Of a stretch of DNA of 64,000 bases, positions 59,232-64,000 are shown in pieces. The stretch is from an uncultured Lachnobacterium sp. (lineage in GTDB: Bacteria > Bacillota > Clostridia > Lachnospirales > Lachnospiraceae). The stretch is from the NCBI GenBank assembly GCA_937889225.1, contig CALAST010000108.1, positions 6,393 to 70,392 on the forward strand, in the 5' to 3' direction. The position numbers and the translations under genes are program-made. Every line of letters starts with the position of its first letter. The stretch's first letter is position 1. A model generated the notes under the pieces. The model did not search any database. It had not been told where the DNA came from and was given only the letters and a program-made list of their open reading frames with translations.

Positions 59232-60434
59232 TTATAATTCCCCCACATCAATCACCAAAATCTTATCCAATGGCGATAAACTCGTTCCATTTCCATCCGT
59301 TCCTTCATAATATTTCTCCGCAGCCGATTCAAAAATCACAAACAATTCTCCATTATCAAAATCTATTTCTTCCGCACAAGGCGGCATTTCTATCGTAAGA
59401 ACCGGTTTATTGACATTGGTTGTCATAACATAAACAGATTCGTATTTTCGTATATAAGAAGATAATTTTCGCCCATAAGAACTGCACAAATAAATTTCCC
59501 CTTTATCGCCAAATGCGATACCTTGCACTTGTGAAGGGATATTATATGTGCTAAGTGATATGAGTTTATCTTTTGTACTATTATAATAGTAAGCAACCAT
59601 ATGCGATTCCACCAATTTGTTATGCGTGGCAATCCAGAGTCTTCCATTATAATACGTAATACAAGATGGTGTATTTTTTACTTTGTAAATATCCACAACA
59701 CCTGTTGCATCAATAACCTGTCCTTTATTTTGTGTTGCCATAAGCTGAATAAAATCATAGGAAATACGCTCAATTGTTTTTGTGTTGGAATTACACACCC
59801 ATACATTTTTTCCATCATAAGTAATTCCGCCTAAGTGACTGTTTTTATCCATGCCAAGCGTAATCAGGTACTCTCCTGTTTCTCTGTCAAATACCATGAA
59901 CTCTCCTAAACAATCATCTTCAAAAGAATAACAGGTAATGAGAACATACTCTTCCGTAAAGCAGATTCCTTGCGGACATTGGGCATCACTAAAGATAAAG
60001 TCTTCCCAAAAAGCATTTTTCTTTGCATCCGGCATACCGGGAATTTCTATCGATTCTATAAAAGAAAATGGTACATTTTTTAAATGAACAAATTTCTGTT
60101 TGGAATTTGTGCTTGCTTTTGTGACATACGAGTAATTCATTACATTGGCATAATTGTCAATGGTGCTTTTTTCAGAATTTTCTTCAAAAGCATCATTCAT
60201 TATATTTTTATCCGAATTATTAATAGCAGTATCGTCTATTACACTTTCACCAGAATTTTCAATACCAGTATTATTAATTATATCTTCATTCGAATCATTT
60301 ATAACAACAGAATTGCCCGAAGACCCATTCGGGTCTTCAGGCACTTTATTTTTCATTTCTGTAATTGTAAATACAGCTATCCCAAATACTAAGAGAGATA
60401 TGCCTATAACAACTAATTTTTTATTCTTCCACAT
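59232..60434 (-). CDS. Membrane-anchored extracytoplasmic beta-propeller-like protein
   Basis: A 400-residue protein. A single hydrophobic helix (residues 7-24: LVVIGISLLVFGIAVF) after a basic MWKNKK tail anchors it in the membrane. Residues 35-95 are an Asn/Ser/Asp/Glu-rich linker of degenerate repeats (INDSNEDIINN, IENSGESVIDD, INNSDKNIMND). From about 120 onward, repeated beta segments (GICFTEEYVLITCYS, GGITYDGKNVWVCNSNTKTIERI, CITYYNGRLWIATHN, GIAFGDKGEIYLCSS) suggest a YncE/NHL-like propeller. The start is uncertain: I use the ATG at 60434, which overlaps the EF-G-like gene's end by 14 bases; its ribosome site is poor. Function unknown. Confidence 0.7.
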   Translation of the reverse strand: MWKNKKLVVIGISLLVFGIAVFTITEMKNKVPEDPNGSSGNSVVINDSNEDIINNTGIENSGESVIDDTAINNSDKNIMNDAFEENSEKSTIDNYANVMNYSYVTKASTNSKQKFVHLKNVPFSFIESIEIPGMPDAKKNAFWEDFIFSDAQCPQGICFTEEYVLITCYSFEDDCLGEFMVFDRETGEYLITLGMDKNSHLGGITYDGKNVWVCNSNTKTIERISYDFIQLMATQNKGQVIDATGVVDIYKVKNTPSCITYYNGRLWIATHNKLVESHMVAYYYNSTKDKLISLSTYNIPSQVQGIAFGDKGEIYLCSSYGRKLSSYIRKYESVYVMTTNVNKPVLTIEMPPCAEEIDFDNGELFVIFESAAEKYYEGTDGNGTSLSPLDKILVIDVGEL

Positions 60435-62508
60435 CAACAAGTTCGCTTGCTCTTTCTTCAATCTGTTTTTTCGCAACATCTTCCGGAGCTTGTTCATATC
60501 TTGCAAATTCATAGGAGAATGTACCGCTTCCGCTTGTCATGGAACGAAGCTGTGTATTATAGCCGAATAATTCAAGGTTTGGAATATCTGCTACGATTTC
60601 CTGATATCCATTGCCTAATGGATTCATGCCCATTACACGGCCTCTTCTCTTATTCAAATCACCCATGATATCGCCTGTATATTCATCCGGAATTACAACT
60701 TTAAGCGTTGAAATTGGCTCTAATAATACAGGTGAAGCCTGCATGAAGCCTTTCTTGAATGCCTGCTGTGCTGCTACTTTGAATGCCATTTCGGAAGAGT
60801 CTACCGGATGGTAAGAACCATCGTATAATACTGCTTTTACGCCAATAACAGGGTATGCTGCTAAAGGTCCTTTTTTCACGGATTCTGCAATACCTTTTTC
60901 TACTGCCGGGAAGAAGTTCTTTGGAACTGCTCCACCAACTACGCATTGGTCAAATACATATGGTTCTTCTTCACCGGATGGTTCAAATGTCATCTTAACA
61001 TGACCATACTGACCATGTCCACCGGACTGTTTTTTGTATTTTGCTTCTACATCTGCTTTTTTGCGTAAGGTTTCACGGAATGCTACTTTTGGTCTGGATA
61101 ACTCGATTTCTACTTTGTATTTTTCTAACAATGTGCTTACAACAACATCAAGATGCTGGTCACCCATACCATATAATAAAGTCTGTCCATTTTCGGAATC
61201 ATTTACATGTGCAAGTGTTAAATCTTCTGCAAGAATTTTCTGTAAAGCTTGGGAAATCTTGTCTTCATCGCCTTTATTTTTTGCTTTGTATCTCATGGAT
61301 ACGTATGGTTTTGAAATCTGTGTACGTATGTAAGCAATTGGATTTGCTTTTGTAGACAAAGAATCCGTTGTCTGCGTTTTTTGTAATTTTGCTAATGCAC
61401 CAATGTCACCTGCATGTAATTCGGTAACTTCTTCTGCTTTATTTCCACGAAGGACATAGAGACGTCCTGTTTTTTCTTCTACTTCTCTATGGTAATTATA
61501 TAAAACATCGTCTGATTTGATTACGCCGGAATTTACTTTGATAAGTGAGTATTTTCCAATGTATGGGTCAACGATAGTTTTGAATACATAAGCGGATTTT
61601 GCTTTTGCAAAGTCATAATCTGCATTGAATACTTCATTATTTTTTGCATTAATACCTGCACATTTTCTCTTATCCGGGCTTGGAAGGTATTTGATGATAT
61701 CTGACATCAATGTATAAATACCGCGTGCCATTGTGTTAGAGCCCATAAGTACCGGAACGATAGAGCCGTCTACTACGTTTACACGAAGTGCCTGACGGAT
61801 TTCGTCTTCTGAGAATTCGTCACCGCTGAAATAACGGTCCATAAATTCTTCACTTGTTTCTGCTACTGCTTCCATTAATGCTTCACGACAAATGTCAAGA
61901 TTATCTTGTGAATAATCAGGAACATCAAATTTATCTACGCCGCCTTTGTCATTCCAACGTTTTGCTTTCTGCTGGATTACGTTTACATATCCTACGAATT
62001 TTTCATTTTCACGGATTGGTAAATGGAATGGTGCGATTTTTTTGCCATATAATTCCTGTAAATCTTCTACAACCTGTCTATAGCTTGCATTATCTACGTC
62101 CATTTCTGTTACGAAGATAATTCTAGGAAGATTGTATTTTTCACAAATTTCCCATGCACGTTTTGTGCCTGTCTGGATACCGGCTTTACCGGAAACTACA
62201 ATAATTGCTGCATCTGCAACGGATACTGCTTCTTCTACTTCTCCGACAAAATCAAAGAAACCAGGTGTATCTAAAATATTAACCTTTACATCGCCCCAAG
62301 GAATTGGAACTAAAGATGTATGAATAGAGAAAGAACGTTTGATTTCCTCTTTATCATAATCGCTGATTGTGTTGCCGTCCGCAACAGTTCCCATTCTATT
62401 TGTAAGACCGGCCTGATATGCCATGGCTTCTACTAAAGAAGTCTTGCCAGCTCCGCCATGTCCTAAAAGAACGACATTTCTGATTTTGTCTGTGGTGTAA
62501 ACATTCAT
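60421..62508 (-). CDS. Elongation factor G-like translational GTPase
   Basis: A 695-residue protein with the five EF-G domains. G1 LLGHGGAGKTSLVEAM, G3 DTPGFFDF, and domain IV SGGHGQYGHVKMTFEPS are clear, as is the C-terminal domain V with GRVMGMNPLGNGYQEI. The G4 motif, normally NKMD, reads TEMD (IIFVTEMDVDNA), and the switch I region is DKEEIKRSFSIHTSL. This fits the divergent EF-G paralogues common in Clostridia rather than the main fusA, which normally sits in the str operon. Such paralogues may act in ribosome recycling or have specialised roles. It has its own good promoter and GGGAGG before the ATG. Confidence 0.9.
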   Translation of the reverse strand: MNVYTTDKIRNVVLLGHGGAGKTSLVEAMAYQAGLTNRMGTVADGNTISDYDKEEIKRSFSIHTSLVPIPWGDVKVNILDTPGFFDFVGEVEEAVSVADAAIIVVSGKAGIQTGTKRAWEICEKYNLPRIIFVTEMDVDNASYRQVVEDLQELYGKKIAPFHLPIRENEKFVGYVNVIQQKAKRWNDKGGVDKFDVPDYSQDNLDICREALMEAVAETSEEFMDRYFSGDEFSEDEIRQALRVNVVDGSIVPVLMGSNTMARGIYTLMSDIIKYLPSPDKRKCAGINAKNNEVFNADYDFAKAKSAYVFKTIVDPYIGKYSLIKVNSGVIKSDDVLYNYHREVEEKTGRLYVLRGNKAEEVTELHAGDIGALAKLQKTQTTDSLSTKANPIAYIRTQISKPYVSMRYKAKNKGDEDKISQALQKILAEDLTLAHVNDSENGQTLLYGMGDQHLDVVVSTLLEKYKVEIELSRPKVAFRETLRKKADVEAKYKKQSGGHGQYGHVKMTFEPSGEEEPYVFDQCVVGGAVPKNFFPAVEKGIAESVKKGPLAAYPVIGVKAVLYDGSYHPVDSSEMAFKVAAQQAFKKGFMQASPVLLEPISTLKVVIPDEYTGDIMGDLNKRRGRVMGMNPLGNGYQEIVADIPNLELFGYNTQLRSMTSGSGTFSYEFARYEQAPEDVAKKQIEERASELVDVEE

Positions 62509-62541
62509 ATTGAAAAACCTCCCAAAAAATTGTATGGATAT

Positions 62542-62570
62542 ATTGTACTAATCTTTTCGGAATTTTACAA
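62542..62570 (-). promoter_or_regulatory. Promoter of the EF-G-like gene
   Basis: Minus strand TTGTAA (62570-62565), an exact 17-base spacer, TACAAT (62547-62542), 34 bases before the start codon. Confidence 0.6.
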
Positions 62571-62705
62571 TAGTTTTATGAATTTTGTACAGATTTTTTT
62601 AAATTTTTTGAAAGTTCTTCTTATAAAAACGAAATTTAAAGCCAGAAATCAGCTTTGAAAGGTAAAAATAATTCGCACTAAAAAGTAAAGAATTTATGCA
62701 TGATT

Positions 62706-62748
62706 CTCTACGATAAGTTAAAATAAAAGAAAAAACTTTATCGCAGAG
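62706..62748 (+). repeat. Hairpin just upstream of the transposase start
   Basis: CTCTACGATAA (62706-62716) and TTATCGCAGAG (62738-62748) pair over 11 positions with one mismatch. The second arm contains the ribosome site AGAGG, so the fold would hide it. It may limit transposase translation or be part of the element's left end. Confidence 0.5.
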
Positions 62749-62754
62749 GAAAAA

Positions 62755-64000
62755 ATGAGCAGAGAACAGGAAAGAATCAAAAAGAAGTTAGAAAAAAATC
62801 CTATCATTGAATGTAATAAAATTCAGAAAAAATTTTGTCCTGAATTATTTTCCATGTTTGGAAATGTGGATGACCCACGACATAAAAGCTATATAGAGTA
62901 TTCAGCAAGAACGATGCTTGGAGCATTGTATTATAAATGTATTGCTGGAATTTCAAGTATGCAGGAAATGACAAGAGCTTTTAACGATGATGCGGTTTGT
63001 GAAAATCTTTATAAGTTTATGGGAGAGGATGCAAAAGATTACCTTCCTCATGGTGTGACTGAAAATGAATTTTTGGAAAGACTGAATCCGGGAGAACTGG
63101 AAAAAATTCAGAAAAATATTGTATATTCTATGATTCGCCGAAAAACATTTGAGGATGCTAGAGTATTAAAAAAGTGGCTTGTGATGATTGACGCTACGGA
63201 GTTAGATGAGGGATTTCAAAAGAAAAATGAACATTATCTGAGCCGATGTTACAACAAAGGAACAGAGAAAGAGTTTATAAAGTATCACAGAAGCGTACTG
63301 GAAGCAAAAATATATTTTGAAAATAATCTTGTATGCAGTATTGCATCAGAAACAATAGAGAATTCAGAGGAATATGTAAATCAAAGTGATGATTCTATAA
63401 AGCAGGATTGTGAAAGTAAAGCGTTTGTAAGGCTAGCAGCAAAAATCAAAGAGAAATTTCCAAGACTACCGATTATAATAGTGGCAGATGGATTATATGT
63501 TACGCAGAAAGTTTTGCAGATATGCAGAGAGTATAGTTGGGATTATATTATTCGATATAAAGAAGGAAGTGCATCTTCTATTGCAAAGGAATATCAGGCA
63601 TTGCCAGAGAAAGAAACGGTTGGAAGAGATATAGAATATCAAAATGAAATCATGTTTTACGATTTTGATATAAATCTCATTTATTACAGGGAAAAACGTG
63701 TAGAAAAAGGTGAGGAAAAAGAGACAGAATTTGCGTGGATTACAAGCATAAAAATCACAAAAAACAATGCAGGGAAGATAGTATGTGCAGGGCGTAAAAG
63801 ATGGAAAATCGAAAATCAGGGATTCAACCGTCAAAAGCACTGGCAGGGAAATATAGAACATGCATGCAGCTGGAATGAGAAGGCTCAGAAGAACCATTAT
63901 CTGATGGAACAGATAGCTGATTTTATGAAGCAATTGTATGAGTATTTTTTCCTGAAAAAGAATGGAATAAAAAAGACACAAAAAAATATATCTTCTGAAT
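62755..64000 (+). CDS. DDE transposase (IS4-like/ISNCY-type), runs off the right edge
   Basis: At least 415 codons, open to the window edge, from an ATG with AGAGG seven bases upstream. SMFGNVDDPRHKSYIEYSARTMLGALYYKCIAGISSMQEMTRAF is the N-terminal helical domain. The catalytic acids appear as VMIDATELDEGFQ (first Asp), PIIIVADGLYVTQKVL (second Asp) and KRWKIENQGFNRQKH (Glu, with the YREK-like RWKIEN context); NHYLMEQIADFMKQLYEYFFLKK follows. This is a DDE transposase of the IS4/ISNCY type. The insertion sequence's left inverted repeat should lie within 62510-62705 but cannot be defined without the right end. Confidence 0.88.
   Translation, partial: MSREQERIKKKLEKNPIIECNKIQKKFCPELFSMFGNVDDPRHKSYIEYSARTMLGALYYKCIAGISSMQEMTRAFNDDAVCENLYKFMGEDAKDYLPHGVTENEFLERLNPGELEKIQKNIVYSMIRRKTFEDARVLKKWLVMIDATELDEGFQKKNEHYLSRCYNKGTEKEFIKYHRSVLEAKIYFENNLVCSIASETIENSEEYVNQSDDSIKQDCESKAFVRLAAKIKEKFPRLPIIIVADGLYVTQKVLQICREYSWDYIIRYKEGSASSIAKEYQALPEKETVGRDIEYQNEIMFYDFDINLIYYREKRVEKGEEKETEFAWITSIKITKNNAGKIVCAGRKRWKIENQGFNRQKHWQGNIEHACSWNEKAQKNHYLMEQIADFMKQLYEYFFLKKNGIKKTQKNISSE

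Noticed and set aside
63493..63981. A 162-codon minus-strand frame at the right edge
   Set aside because: It lies opposite the DDE transposase, whose three catalytic segments are clear. The minus-strand translation is Phe/Leu-rich antisense text without motifs.
1..64000. tRNA or rRNA genes
   Set aside because: I looked for T-loop (GGTTCGA-type) and rRNA core sequences on both strands and saw none that fold acceptably; a tRNAscan run would be decisive.

Overview
The window reads as chromosomal DNA of a low-GC Gram-positive anaerobe of the Clostridia, most likely a Lachnospiraceae species. The grounds are AT-rich base composition, strong GGAGG-type ribosome binding sites, the order yicC-gmk-rpoZ-rimO-pgsA-pncC, a YlbJ-like sporulation membrane protein, and the family mix (HisIE with a HisF-like N-terminus, Wadjet, AAA/PD-(D/E)XK paralogues). 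I saw no rRNA, tRNA or CRISPR array.

Region by region. 0-5 kb: an AAA-ATPase/PD-(D/E)XK gene cut by the window edge, an autoregulated-looking MerR gene whose promoter has the 19-bp spacer typical of MerR targets, an ECF sigma/anti-sigma/membrane-anchored protein operon, and a remnant of a cardiolipin-synthase-like gene. 5-20 kb: mostly minus-strand housekeeping genes: hisIE (with altered metal-binding residues), recU, two pseudouridine synthases, a YgiQ-type radical SAM protein, pepD, a ylbJ-like gene, a coiled-coil protein, coaD, rsmD, pncC, pgsA, rimO, rpoZ, gmk and yicC. 20-23.5 kb: an orphan RelB/DinJ antitoxin whose YoeB-like toxin is truncated at a small palindromic element, then rqcH and an AIM24-family gene.

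23.5-38.3 kb is a defence-like accessory region: an AAA/PD-(D/E)XK protein, a DUF2971 protein, a complete Wadjet operon (jetABCD), an Rpn-family nuclease, a 134-bp MITE with perfect 12-bp terminal inverted repeats and an 8-bp target duplication, a three-gene cassette of unknown function ending in a very small P-loop ATPase, and another AAA/PD-(D/E)XK gene. Wadjet is bracketed by pieces of a second, broken rpn gene. The AAA/PD-(D/E)XK gene is bracketed by the mini-ATPase gene and a duplicate of its tail. The same insertion style occurs twice within 12 kb.

38.3-54.5 kb is a minus-strand surface-polysaccharide locus. It starts with a CapD/PglF-type dehydratase, a PLP aminotransferase and an initiating sugar-phosphate transferase. 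ATP-grasp, HAD, LicD, glycosyltransferase, Wzy-like and Wzx genes and a second LicD follow, and it ends in a phosphonate module: a triple fusion (nucleotidyltransferase + HxGH cytidylyltransferase + PEP mutase), an Fe-type alcohol dehydrogenase and phosphonopyruvate decarboxylase. Together these suggest a glycan decorated with a nucleotide-activated C-P compound, probably 2-hydroxyethylphosphonate. Broken HAD and epimerase genes lie at its far end.

54.7-64 kb: a helicase with three helicase-associated repeats, a 730-bp gene-free stretch full of interlocking inverted repeats, another AAA/PD-(D/E)XK paralogue, a membrane-anchored beta-propeller-like protein that overlaps an EF-G-like GTPase gene, and a DDE transposase running off the right edge. 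All functions are read from sequence motifs; no database search was possible.
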